A DNA stretch of 64,000 nucleotides from Desulfotignum sp. Its GTDB lineage: Bacteria > Desulfobacterota > Desulfobacteria > Desulfobacterales > Desulfobacteraceae. The translations under genes were made by a program, and so were the position numbers. The notes under the pieces were generated by a model that was not told where the DNA came from, made no database searches, and was given only the letters and a program-made list of their open reading frames with translations. Where the stretch lies: contig JAABSO010000007.1 of assembly GCA_011390335.1 (NCBI GenBank), positions 62,001-126,000 on the forward strand, given 5' to 3'. Shown here piece after piece: positions 17,528 to 25,766 of this stretch (positions are counted from its first letter, which is position 1; each line of letters opens with the position of its first letter).

Positions 17528-18445
17528 ATGAACGCTGTCATAAAAGATTATCCCATGAAATCAGACACCCTGAAATCAGATCTTGTTTTACTGCTGGCAG
17601 CATCCATCTGGGGGCTGGCCTTTGTGGCCCAGCGGATCGGAATGGAGCATGTGGGTCCGTTTACTTTTAACGGGCTCCGGTTTGTGCTGGGCGGCCTGTC
17701 TCTGCTGCCGTTTGTGTGGATCTCCAGAAAGAACACCTATACCGGCAGTGACGGGGACCTGATAAAATCCGGTATGGTGTCGGGGATTTTCCTGTTTGCC
17801 GGCATCTCTTTTCAGCAGGTGGGCATTGTGTACACCACGGCCGGCAAAGCCGGGTTCATTACCGGACTCTATGTGGTGATGGTGCCGATTATTGGCCTTT
17901 TTCTGCGGCATACCAGAACCGGGGCCGGCACCTGGGCAGGGGCCGGCCTGGCCAGCATCGGCATGTACCTGCTCAGCGTCAACCGGGACATGGATATCAA
18001 CTTCGGGGACATGCTGGTATTTTTTTCCGCCATCTGTTTTGCCTTTCACCTGATCATCATTGAACGGTTCTGCAATCGGTTCAGCACAGCAGCCCTGTCC
18101 CTGGTCCAGTGTGTGGTCTGCTCAGTGCTCAGCCTGGGTGTGGCAGTGGTGTTTGAAACCTTTGTGTTGGCGGATATTCTCAAGATCACCATTCCATTGA
18201 TCTATGGCGGGGTGTTTTCCGTGGGGGTGGCCTATTCCCTGCAGATCTACGGACAGAAAAACAGCCCGGCCTCCCATGCCGCCATTATCCTGTGCCTGGA
18301 ATCGGTGGTTGCAGCCATCGGCGGCTGGATCATCTTACATGAGATCCTGTCAGGACGGGCCATTTTCGGATGTGTGCTGATGCTTGCCGGCATGCTCGTC
18401 TCCCAGCTGTATGCCGTCAAAAAAGCGGGCAGCTTAACCGAATAA
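17528..18445 (+). CDS. EamA-family (DMT) transporter
   Basis: 305 residues with ten predicted transmembrane helices in two EamA repeats. The first repeat has LAASIWGLAFVAQRIGMEHV and GPFTFNGLRFVLGGLSLLPF; the second ends with AIILCLESVVAAIGGWIILH. DMT proteins export or import small metabolites such as amino acids, nucleosides or vitamins. The ATG at 17528 is used; an in-frame ATG at 17555 is an alternative. The gene ends 117 nt before the TPP riboswitch and is probably separate from the thiamine operon. Confidence 0.85.
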   Translation: MNAVIKDYPMKSDTLKSDLVLLLAASIWGLAFVAQRIGMEHVGPFTFNGLRFVLGGLSLLPFVWISRKNTYTGSDGDLIKSGMVSGIFLFAGISFQQVGIVYTTAGKAGFITGLYVVMVPIIGLFLRHTRTGAGTWAGAGLASIGMYLLSVNRDMDINFGDMLVFFSAICFAFHLIIIERFCNRFSTAALSLVQCVVCSVLSLGVAVVFETFVLADILKITIPLIYGGVFSVGVAYSLQIYGQKNSPASHAAIILCLESVVAAIGGWIILHEILSGRAIFGCVLMLAGMLVSQLYAVKKAGSLTE

Positions 18446-18561
18446 AATGCCTGCAATAAATCTACGGCAGCAGGCAGCACAGACAGATCCTGACATCCGT
18501 GTTGACAAAATTGGGTTTGCTGTATATACACAATAATATAACCGTGCAGATTGCGGTGGCG

Positions 18562-18652
18562 GACTGGGGGAGCCGGGTAGCCGGCTGAGAGGAAACAAAA
18601 TGCTGTTTCGACCCCTGGAACCTGATCCAGGTCATACTGGCGAAGGAAAGTC
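18562..18652 (+). promoter_or_regulatory. TPP riboswitch (THI element)
   Basis: The segment has all the landmarks of the thiamine-pyrophosphate aptamer. GACTGGGGGAGCC opens P1/P2, GGCTGAGAGG is the conserved pyrimidine-sensing CUGAGA loop, a variable P3a hairpin follows (AAACAAAATGCTGTTT), then GACCCCTGGAACCTGATC, CAGGTCATACTGGCGAAGGA, and AAGTC closes P1. It precedes the thiamine uptake and salvage operon by about 105 nt, so TPP binding should reduce expression. The expression platform was not resolved: no obvious U-tract terminator lies before the first gene, so translational control is possible. Confidence 0.93.
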
Positions 18653-18757
18653 GATACATATCTTTCTTTTCCTGCGGGTTCATCTGCCCGACCGATACAC
18701 AGCCCGGCCAATTTTCAACCGCTTTAACCCTGTTGCAGGATGTTAGGGGCGTATGTG

Positions 18758-19495
18758 ATGCTCCAGGTAACCGACCTGGCAAAATATTATAATGGACAGC
18801 CGGTCTTTTCAGGATTTGACCTGCATCTGCCGGCCGGCCGGTTCCAGGTGCTGCTGGGGCCTTCCGGGTGCGGCAAAACCACGCTGTTCAACACCCTCAC
18901 CGGTGTGACTTTCAAAGATGCGGGGGCCATCACCTGGCAGGGCGAAGCAGTGCCCCACTTAGGAAATCTGTGCGCCTACATGCACCAGAAAGACCTGCTT
19001 TTGCCCTGGTTCTCCCTGATGGACAACGCCCTTTTGCCGGCCAGAACACGGGGAGGGGATATGGCAGCAGCACAGGACAGAGCAGGGCAGTTGTTTTTTC
19101 GCCTGGGGCTTGGGGGGTATGAATCCCACCGGCCGGACCAGGTATCCGGGGGCATGCGCCAGCGGTGCGCCCTGGTCAGAACCCTGATGTTCGACCGGGA
19201 CCTGATCCTGCTGGATGAACCCCTGTCCGCTCTGGACGCCATCACCCGGCAGCGGCACCAGCATCTGCTTTTGCTGCTCCAGACCGAATTTGGCAAAACC
19301 ATTCTCATGATCACCCATGATGTGGACGAGGCCCTGCTGCTGGCGGATGACATTTTTCTGTTGACTCCCATGCCCATGACCCTCTTCCGCCGGTTTTCCC
19401 CGGCACTGCCCAAACCCCGGGCCTTTGATGATCCAAAGCTGCTGCACACCAAGGCCGAAATCCTGGACCATCTGGAAAAAGGAGGGGTGTCATGA
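18758..19495 (+). CDS. thiZ: Thiamine-precursor ABC transporter ATPase (ThiZ-like)
   Basis: ABC-type nucleotide-binding subunit of the nitrate/sulfonate/HMP class: Walker A GPSGCGKTT, Q-loop-region YMHQKDLLLPWFSL, signature VSGGMRQRCAL, Walker B LILLDEPLSALDA and switch ITHDVDEAL. The frame opens at 18740, but ATG 18758 (245 aa) is favoured because a GGGG sequence lies about 9 nt upstream. It is the first gene of the riboswitch-controlled operon and overlaps the permease by 4 nt. Together with the next two genes it should import the pyrimidine precursor of thiamine or a breakdown product such as formyl-aminopyrimidine. Confidence 0.85.
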   Translation: MLQVTDLAKYYNGQPVFSGFDLHLPAGRFQVLLGPSGCGKTTLFNTLTGVTFKDAGAITWQGEAVPHLGNLCAYMHQKDLLLPWFSLMDNALLPARTRGGDMAAAQDRAGQLFFRLGLGGYESHRPDQVSGGMRQRCALVRTLMFDRDLILLDEPLSALDAITRQRHQHLLLLLQTEFGKTILMITHDVDEALLLADDIFLLTPMPMTLFRRFSPALPKPRAFDDPKLLHTKAEILDHLEKGGVS

Positions 19496-20232
19496 ACCGG
19501 GCCGGTTTTTCTGCTGCTGCCTTGGTCTGCCTGCTTTTGGGGATCTGGGAAGGGGCGGTACGGATCTGGGAAATCCCGGTGTTTATCCTGCCCCCGCCCT
19601 CTCAAATCGGATGGACGGCTATTGTAAAGGCCCCCCTGATCCTGCCCCATGCTGCGGTCACAGGCGCGGAGATCTGCCTGGGTGTTCTTCTGGCCCTGGC
19701 CACGGCAGTGCCCCTGGCCGTTGCCATGTTTGCAAAACCTATGCTGGAAAAGGCGCTGTCTCCATTTCTGGTGGCATCCCAGGCCATCCCGGTGTTTGCC
19801 CTGGCGCCGCTGCTGGTGATCTGGCTGGGATACGGCATTGCCTCCAAGGTGTTCATGGCCTGGATCATCATCTTTTTTCCCATCACCGTGAGCCTGCTCC
19901 AGGGGTTGAAATCCTGTGATCCGGAATACCGGACCCTGTTCACCCTCATGGGATCCCCGTTTTTTAAAACCCTGGCTCTTTTGTACTGGCCCTGGGCTTT
20001 GCCCCAGTTTTTTGCCGGGCTCCGGGTGGGGGTATCCGTGGCCACCATCGGGGCGGTTATCGGTGAATGGGTAGGGGCCCAGCAGGGACTGGGGTTTCTC
20101 ATGATCCAGTCCAATGCAAGGCTCCAGACCCCGCTGGTGTTTGCCGCCATTCTGTGGCTGGCTGCCATGGGGTTGTTCCTGTGGGGCCTGGTGGGAATGC
20201 TTGAAAAACAAATCATCACCTGGAAATCATAA
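19492..20232 (+). CDS. thiX: Thiamine-precursor ABC permease (ThiX-like)
   Basis: 246 residues of the BPD_transp_1 permease fold with about six membrane spans. The cytoplasmic EAA-type loop contacting the ATPase is visible as LLQGLKSCDPEYRTLFTLMG, and the core has VALAPLLVIWLGYG-like sequence. Family membership is that of SsuC/ThiX permeases. It overlaps thiZ by 4 nt and is followed 15 nt later by the binding-protein gene. Confidence 0.85.
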   Translation: MNRAGFSAAALVCLLLGIWEGAVRIWEIPVFILPPPSQIGWTAIVKAPLILPHAAVTGAEICLGVLLALATAVPLAVAMFAKPMLEKALSPFLVASQAIPVFALAPLLVIWLGYGIASKVFMAWIIIFFPITVSLLQGLKSCDPEYRTLFTLMGSPFFKTLALLYWPWALPQFFAGLRVGVSVATIGAVIGEWVGAQQGLGFLMIQSNARLQTPLVFAAILWLAAMGLFLWGLVGMLEKQIITWKS

Positions 20233-20247
20233 AAAGGAGATATCATC

Positions 20248-21240
20248 ATGAAAAAATCCATCTTACATCTGACAATCAGCTGCCTGCTGCTTGGCGGCCT
20301 GCTTCTGACCCCGGTGCTGCCGGCACATGCTGAAACCGCCGCCAAACAAGGAGGGCCTGCCAAAACCGCCCACACCTTGCGCCTGATGCTGGACTGGTTC
20401 CCCAATGTGGACCACCTGCCCATTTATGTAGCACAGGAAAAAGGCTATTTTGCTGAACAAAATATACAGGTTACGATCATTTCTCCCTCGGAAACCGCAG
20501 ACGCCCTGAAACTGGCTGCCATTGGCAACGTGGACCTGGCGGTTTCCTACCAGCCCCAGACCATTATTGCCGCTGACCAGGGCCTGGCATTGAAGGTAAT
20601 CGCACCCCTGGTGCGTCACCCCCTGACCACCCTGCTGTTTCTGGCGGACAAAGGTATTGACCATCCCCGGGACCTGGCCGGAAAAAAGATCGGGTATACC
20701 GTGCCCGGGCTCATGGATGTGCTGCTCCACGCCTTTGCATCCATCAACGGGATTCAAGACTACACCCCGGTGAATGTGGGGTTCACCATCCTGCCGGCCC
20801 TGGTGTCCGGCAAGGTGGATGCAGTCATGGGGCCGTTCAAGACCTATGAAACCGTGGGCATGGCACAGCACGGGTATAAGGCTGCATTTTTTGAGCTGGA
20901 AAAATGGGGGATCCCGGATTATGAGGAATTGATCTTTGTGTGCAGCCCGGCTGTGCTGGATAAAAAACATGACGCGGTCAAAGGATTTGTTCTGGCCCTG
21001 GAAAAGGCGTTTGTTCATGTAACGGAGCAGCCGGAACAATCTCTGGCCCTGTACCTGGGTGCCGTGCCCCAGGCAGACAAAAAAATGGAGACCGACGCCT
21101 TTGCACTGACCCATCCCTATTTTGCCAAAACCCTGGGCCATGATCCGGATAAATGGCAGGCATTTGCCGATTTTGCCCTGACCCACGGGCTCATCCGGAA
21201 CAAAGTGGATACCGCCCGTTTGATTCACACCTGGCAATAA
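20248..21240 (+). CDS. thiY: Thiamine-precursor binding protein (ThiY/NMT1-like)
   Basis: 330 residues. A signal peptide (SILHLTISCLLLGGLLLTPV, cleavage near AHA) precedes an NMT1/THI5-like periplasmic binding domain. Diagnostic segments are LRLMLDWFPNVDHLPIYVAQ, KGYFAEQNIQVTII, NVDLAVSYQPQTIIAADQGL, KKIGYTVPGLMDVLL and VDAVMGPFKTYE. The family binds pyrimidine moieties of thiamine such as N-formyl-4-amino-5-aminomethyl-2-methylpyrimidine. Lack of the CCCFC motif rules out a yeast-type THI5 synthase role. AAAGGAGAT precedes the ATG. Confidence 0.87.
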   Translation: MKKSILHLTISCLLLGGLLLTPVLPAHAETAAKQGGPAKTAHTLRLMLDWFPNVDHLPIYVAQEKGYFAEQNIQVTIISPSETADALKLAAIGNVDLAVSYQPQTIIAADQGLALKVIAPLVRHPLTTLLFLADKGIDHPRDLAGKKIGYTVPGLMDVLLHAFASINGIQDYTPVNVGFTILPALVSGKVDAVMGPFKTYETVGMAQHGYKAAFFELEKWGIPDYEELIFVCSPAVLDKKHDAVKGFVLALEKAFVHVTEQPEQSLALYLGAVPQADKKMETDAFALTHPYFAKTLGHDPDKWQAFADFALTHGLIRNKVDTARLIHTWQ

Positions 21241-21328
21241 TTGACGGAACTATACACTTGCCCCCGGAAGGCACAACACATTGTGTCGAAATGTTGGCAA
21301 TGGAAAGGCGCCGCTGAATTTTTAACCC

Positions 21329-22144
21329 ATGAACCAAGGAGGACGTATGACAATCACCCCGGAAACCATTTTTAGTGATGTACAGGCCATTCGTGACACA
21401 TCTCCCCTGGTGCACAACATCACCAACTACGTGGTCATGAACAACACCGCCAATGCCCTGCTCGCCCTTGGGGCCTCCCCGGTGATGGCGCATGCCCAAC
21501 CGGAAGTTGCGGACATGGCCGGCATTGCCGGAGCCCTGGTGATCAACATCGGCACCCTGAGCGATCCCTGGATTGCCGCCATGTTCACGGCTGCAAAAGC
21601 GGCACAGGCCAAAGGCATTCCCATGGTGCTGGACCCGGTGGGGGCCGGTGCCACAGCCTACCGCACAGACACGGCAAAAAAACTGATGCAGCAGTGTTCA
21701 CCCACTATCATCAGGGGCAACGGATCTGAAATCATGGCCCTGGGCAATCAGGATGCCGCCACCAAAGGAGTGGACAGTGCCAGTGCCGCAGACCAGGCCA
21801 TCGATACCGCCAAAGCGCTGAACCTGGCACACGGCAGTGCGGTGTGCATCACCGGAGAAATCGACTATATTGTCCATTCAGACATGGTTCTCCAGATCAG
21901 GAACGGCCATGCCATGATGCCCAAGGTCACGGGCCTGGGATGTACGGCATCAGCCCTGTGCGGGGCATTTGCCGCTGTCAACCCGGACCCTGCAGCAGCC
22001 GCTGCCCATGCCATGGCCGTCATGGGAGTGGCCGGAGAGATGGCCGGCCGCAATGCCAAAGGGCCGGGCAGCTTTCAGATGCATTTTCTGGATGCCCTGT
22101 ACCAGATCTCTGCATCTGATATCCATGCGCTGTTCAGGAAATAA
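21329..22144 (+). CDS. thiM: Hydroxyethylthiazole kinase
   Basis: 271 residues, the usual ThiM length. It phosphorylates 4-methyl-5-(2-hydroxyethyl)thiazole for thiamine salvage. Visible: PLVHNITNYVVMNNTANALL, ASPVMAHAQPEV, the substrate/ATP loop VLDPVGAGATAYR, IIRGNGSEIMAL, GSAVCITGEIDYIV, and the anion-hole/catalytic region KVTGLGCTASALCGAF. CAAGGAGG precedes the ATG. The 88-nt space after thiY holds no gene. It stands directly before thiE and thiD. Confidence 0.95.
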   Translation: MNQGGRMTITPETIFSDVQAIRDTSPLVHNITNYVVMNNTANALLALGASPVMAHAQPEVADMAGIAGALVINIGTLSDPWIAAMFTAAKAAQAKGIPMVLDPVGAGATAYRTDTAKKLMQQCSPTIIRGNGSEIMALGNQDAATKGVDSASAADQAIDTAKALNLAHGSAVCITGEIDYIVHSDMVLQIRNGHAMMPKVTGLGCTASALCGAFAAVNPDPAAAAAHAMAVMGVAGEMAGRNAKGPGSFQMHFLDALYQISASDIHALFRK

Positions 22145-22148
22145 TGCC

Positions 22149-22778
22149 ATGCAGGGGGTCCAGGGGGTCTATCTTGTCACCGACCAGGACCTGTGCCTGG
22201 GACGGTCCCTGACATCTGTGGTGGCAGATGCGGTCCGGGCCGGCATTGCCTGTGTCCAGCTGCGGGAAAAAACACTGCCAACCCGGTTTTTTCTGAACCA
22301 GGCCCTGGCCCTGAAACCCATTCTCGCAGCAGCCGGCATCCCCCTGCTCATCAATGACCGGGTGGATATCGCCCTGGCTGCCGGGGCGGACGGGGTCCAC
22401 CTGGGCCAGAGTGACATGCCCTGTGAGGCGGCCCGGCGCCTGCTGGGACCTGATGCAGTCATCGGGTTGTCCGTGGAAACCTGGGAGAATGTGACAGAAG
22501 CCCAGGACCTGGATGTGGATTACTTAGGGGTGAGCCCCATATTTGTCACCCCCACCAAAACCGATACCAAAACCCCCTGGGGCCTGGATGGGCTGGCCAG
22601 GATCCGTGCGTATTCCCGGCACCCCTTGGTGGCCATCGGCGGCCTGAGCACTGCCAATGCGCCGGACATCATCAAAGCCGGGGCAGATGCAATTGCCGTG
22701 GTATCTGCCATCTGCTCCGCCAAAGACCCGTATGCAGCGGTCCGGGAACTGGTCAGGTGTTTTGATGCACAACCTTAA
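22149..22778 (+). CDS. thiE: Thiamine-phosphate synthase
   Basis: 209 residues starting at ATG 22149, 4 nt after the thiM stop; the frame is open further upstream inside thiM but those codons are thiM antiphase. It joins HMP-PP with thiazole phosphate to give thiamine phosphate. TIM-barrel motifs: VYLVTDQDLCLGR, CVQLREKTLP, IPLLINDRVDIALAAGADGV, HLGQSDMP, DYLGVSPIFVTPTKTD with the pyrophosphate-binding Thr loop, PLVAIGGLS and DAIAVVSAI. It is part of the salvage trio thiM-thiE-thiD. Confidence 0.95.
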   Translation: MQGVQGVYLVTDQDLCLGRSLTSVVADAVRAGIACVQLREKTLPTRFFLNQALALKPILAAAGIPLLINDRVDIALAAGADGVHLGQSDMPCEAARRLLGPDAVIGLSVETWENVTEAQDLDVDYLGVSPIFVTPTKTDTKTPWGLDGLARIRAYSRHPLVAIGGLSTANAPDIIKAGADAIAVVSAICSAKDPYAAVRELVRCFDAQP

Positions 22779-22790
22779 GGAGACGTTACC

Positions 22791-23636
22791 ATGAAAAAAT
22801 ACTATCGGGCCCTGACCATTGCAGGATCGGACAGCGGCGGCGGCGCCGGTATCCAGGCGGACCTGAAAACCTTTTGCGCCCTGGAATGTTACGGCATGTC
22901 CGTAATCACCGCCCTCACCGCCCAGAACACCAGAGAGGTGACCGGCATCTTTCCTGTGCCCCCCCAATTTATCGGCCAGCAGATGGATGCGGTGCTGGCG
23001 GATATCGGCACCGATGCCATAAAAATCGGTATGCTGCATTCGCCGGAGGTGATCTTCACCGTGGCCCGGCACCTGGAAAAATGGCAGTGTGCCAATATTG
23101 TGCTGGACCCGGTCATGGTGGCCAAAAGCGGGGACAAGCTGCTGCAGGATGATGCAGTGGCAGCCTTGAAACAGGCTTTGATTCCCATGGCGGACATCAT
23201 CACCCCGAACCTGCCCGAAGCCTCGGTGCTGCTGGGCCGGGACATCACCACCCGGGCGGACATGCCGGAGGCTGCCAGGGATCTGGCAGGCCTGGGATGC
23301 CCCCATGTTCTGCTCAAGGGCGGACACCTGGATGATACCGGCAGCAGTGACCTGCTGTTTTCCGCAGACACAGGGCATCTAATTGAGTTGCCTGGAGAGC
23401 GGGTCCAGACACCCAATTCCCACGGCACCGGGTGCACCCTGTCTTCGGCTGTCTGCGCCGGACTGGCCAGGGGAATGGGCATACCGGATGCGGTAAAAGC
23501 CGCCAAAGCCTATATCACTGGGGCCCTGATTGCCGGGGCCGGATTTACCATCGGGCAGGGCCACGGCCCGGTCCACCATTTTTTCAATCTCTGGCCAGAC
23601 ACCGGAAAAACAACCCCACCGGGAAATGACTCATGA
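22791..23636 (+). CDS. thiD: Hydroxymethylpyrimidine/phosphomethylpyrimidine kinase
   Basis: 281 residues of the ribokinase fold. It phosphorylates HMP and HMP-P to HMP-PP. Motifs: TIAGSDSGGGAGIQADLKTF, YGMSVITALTAQNT, IKIGMLHSPEVI, VLDPVMVAKSGDKLL, ITPNLPEASVLLGR, VLLKGGHLDD, and the catalytic Asp region replaced by the typical NSHGTGCTLSSAVCAGLA anion hole. The stop overlaps the next gene by 4 nt. GGAGACG precedes the ATG. Confidence 0.95.
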   Translation: MKKYYRALTIAGSDSGGGAGIQADLKTFCALECYGMSVITALTAQNTREVTGIFPVPPQFIGQQMDAVLADIGTDAIKIGMLHSPEVIFTVARHLEKWQCANIVLDPVMVAKSGDKLLQDDAVAALKQALIPMADIITPNLPEASVLLGRDITTRADMPEAARDLAGLGCPHVLLKGGHLDDTGSSDLLFSADTGHLIELPGERVQTPNSHGTGCTLSSAVCAGLARGMGIPDAVKAAKAYITGALIAGAGFTIGQGHGPVHHFFNLWPDTGKTTPPGNDS

Positions 23637-24337
23637 AGCCGATTATCGCTGTTGTCGGCCACACCGACCTGAACAAATTCAACATGCCGGCCACATCCAT
23701 CCCGACAGCCTATACCCATGCCATTGAAAAAGCCGGGGGGGTTCCCATTATCCTGCCCTTTACCCCGGACCTGAACATTCTGCCGGCCATGGCCGCATCG
23801 GGCCGGGGATTTTTGTTCACCGGCGGCAAAGACATGGACCCTGCATTTTTTTACCAGGCACCGATACCTGAATTGGGAGAGGTGGACACTGCTCTGGACC
23901 GGTTCCAGATGGGGGTACTGGATCTGGCCATAGCTTTAAAACTGCCGGTACTGGCCATCTGCCGGGGGCTCCAGGTGGTGAATGTGGCCCTTGGGGGTAC
24001 CCTGTTTCAGGATATTTATACCCAGGCACCCGGACCGGTACGCAAGCACACCCAGGATGTTATCTCCTTTGACACCGACCATGAGATCGAAATTACGCCC
24101 GGCTCCCGGCTGCATGGGATCTTCGGTGACCGGATCCCGGTCAACTCCCGGCACCACCAGTCCATCGACAGGCTGGGAAAAGGTCTGGTCATAACGGCCC
24201 GGGCTCCGGACGGCATCATCGAGGCTGCCGAACACCAGACCCTGCCCATGGACCTGGTGCAGTGGCACCCGGAACTGATGCTCCAGAAAAACGATGCCAT
24301 GCTGCCGCTTTTCAAATCCTTTGTTGACAGGTGTTAA
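23633..24337 (+). CDS. Class I glutamine-amidotransferase-like hydrolase (peptidase C26)
   Basis: 234 residues of the PuuD-like gamma-glutamyl-hydrolase family. The nucleophile elbow is LAICRGLQVVNVALGG, the catalytic His/Glu motif is VQWHPELM, and HHQSIDRLGKGL lies between. PuuD-type enzymes split gamma-glutamyl-GABA; others cut gamma-glutamyl amides or polyglutamate. It overlaps thiD by 4 nt, so it is in the TPP-controlled transcript. No known thiamine step needs this activity, so its job here is open: perhaps degrading an amide side product of pyrimidine salvage. Confidence 0.82.
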   Translation: MKPIIAVVGHTDLNKFNMPATSIPTAYTHAIEKAGGVPIILPFTPDLNILPAMAASGRGFLFTGGKDMDPAFFYQAPIPELGEVDTALDRFQMGVLDLAIALKLPVLAICRGLQVVNVALGGTLFQDIYTQAPGPVRKHTQDVISFDTDHEIEITPGSRLHGIFGDRIPVNSRHHQSIDRLGKGLVITARAPDGIIEAAEHQTLPMDLVQWHPELMLQKNDAMLPLFKSFVDRC

Positions 24338-24389
24338 AACCTGGCATAAAAGAGACGCTGGCCCCTGCACTTTTTGTAAGGATTCAGAT

Positions 24390-25307
24390 ATGACAGCATA
24401 TTTCAACGGTCGGTTCATGGAAAAAGATGAGATCCGCATCTCACCGGATGACCGGGGATTTTTGTTCAGTGACAGCCTGTATGAGGTGATCCGGCATTAC
24501 CCTGGCCTTCTTTTCCGGCCGGAGGCCCATATCCGCCGCCTGAACCACGGGGCTGCCCATCTCAGGCTTGCCTGCAGGGATTTTTCCCACCTGATCCCCG
24601 TTGCCCGGGACCTGATCCGCCAAAACCACCTTGCAGACCAGGATGCCCTGGTATACATCCAGGTGACCAGAGGCACCGCCCCGCGCAACCATCCCTTTCC
24701 CGACCCTGCTTCGGAGCCCACGGTGTATATATGTGTGTCCTGCTTTGACCCGGCTGTGAAAGACCGCCAGAGAAAAACCGGCATCCACGCCATCACCGTG
24801 CCAGACATCCGGTGGGCCAGGTGTGACATGAAAACCACGGGATTGACCGCCAATGTTCTGGCCTGCCAGCAGGCCGCAGAAAACAAGGCAGGTGAAGCCA
24901 TTTTTGTCCGGGACGGGGTGCTGTTGGAAGGCACCCACTCCAGTTTCATGGCCGTGTTTGACGACACCGTGATCACAGCGCCCCTGTCCAATTATATCCT
25001 GGGGGGCATCACCAGAGAAACCGTGCTGGACCTGTGCCGGGACCTCGATATCCGGGTTCTTCAGGAACCGGTATATGAAAGCCGGATACATCTGGCCTCC
25101 GAGTTGATGGTCACCGGCACCACAACGGAGATCACCCCCATAACAACACTCAACACCAGGCCTGTGGGAAACGGAAAACCCGGCCCGGTTGCAAAAGCCC
25201 TCCAGGCCGCTTTTGCCTCTAAAATACAGCAGCTGCAAAAACAGGCCCCCTGGTTTTCTCCCATGAAAAAAGGTGAAAACAGCCTGAAACTTTCCGAAAC
25301 TCCCTGA
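24390..25307 (+). CDS. Class IV PLP aminotransferase (D-amino-acid-transaminase-like)
   Basis: 305 residues from ATG 24390 (AAGG 9 nt upstream); the longer frame from 24294 is not needed. Fold-type IV features: AYFNGRFMEKDEIRISPDD, RGFLFSDSLYEVIR, QVTRGTAPRNHPFP, the PLP lysine in RCDMKTTGLTANVL, EAIFVRDGVLLEGTHSS, and the phosphate-binding LGGITRETVLDLC. D-amino acid and branched-chain transaminases and aminodeoxychorismate lyase share this fold; the RCDMKT context fits D-alanine aminotransferase. It closes the thiamine operon, 52 nt after the hydrolase. Confidence 0.82.
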   Translation: MTAYFNGRFMEKDEIRISPDDRGFLFSDSLYEVIRHYPGLLFRPEAHIRRLNHGAAHLRLACRDFSHLIPVARDLIRQNHLADQDALVYIQVTRGTAPRNHPFPDPASEPTVYICVSCFDPAVKDRQRKTGIHAITVPDIRWARCDMKTTGLTANVLACQQAAENKAGEAIFVRDGVLLEGTHSSFMAVFDDTVITAPLSNYILGGITRETVLDLCRDLDIRVLQEPVYESRIHLASELMVTGTTTEITPITTLNTRPVGNGKPGPVAKALQAAFASKIQQLQKQAPWFSPMKKGENSLKLSETP

Positions 25308-25766
25308 ATTTTCCAGCACGGCTGAATTTTATTTACCTGACCCAGCCAGCCGCTTTCCAGCAAAGGTATTTTAAGAATTTCTTTTCGGTATAATCCATTT
25401 GCAAGGCCGGAATAAAAATTTTTATAGAGCAGACGACATTTCAAAAGTCAATGATATTTGCAATTATGCAACAGTTAGCTTATCCTAATGGTGAGTACTG
25501 AAAAACCAAATCATGGGGCCAAAATTATATTTTCAAACCTCACAATTATACCATAAGTCAACACCATTGCATTACTCATTTGGTTTAAGAATATCATTCT
25601 GAGTACCAACAGAAAATGTTCATTTTTGGGTTATCCCAAAGAAACCTATCAGCGCATTACCGGCAGAAAAAAACCTGAGATCCGGTTCCGGTAGGGAAAA
25701 AAGTTGAAACACCAAGGAAAATACTTATATTGAGAATTTTTGAATTATCTGGAGAATGTAGTTTCA
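25308..25766. other. 459-bp gap with intergenic repeat copy
   Basis: No gene is visible between the thiamine operon and the efflux operon. Just after the aminotransferase stop lies ctgaattttatttacctgac (25322-25341), part of a motif repeated at 32183. Further right are AACCAAAT (25504-25511) and its complement ATTTGGTT (25578-25585). The promoter of the TolC/HlyD operon should lie in the right half. Confidence 0.5.
25322..25343. repeat. Intergenic repeat, copy 1
   Basis: A 22-bp stretch 15 bp after the aminotransferase stop matches 32183-32204 at 21 of 22 positions, and the flanking bases (a short CCGAAA...GGCAC-like run upstream, CGCTTTC downstream) are also alike. It may be an end of a REP-like or lost mobile unit. 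Confidence 0.5.

Noticed and set aside
18976..20211. 411-residue minus-strand ORF across thiZ and thiX
   Set aside because: It is antisense to two ABC transporter genes with intact motifs and shows no family features.
20248..21240. THI5-type HMP synthase
   Set aside because: It has a signal peptide, sits in an ABC operon and lacks the CCCFC iron-binding motif of the synthase.
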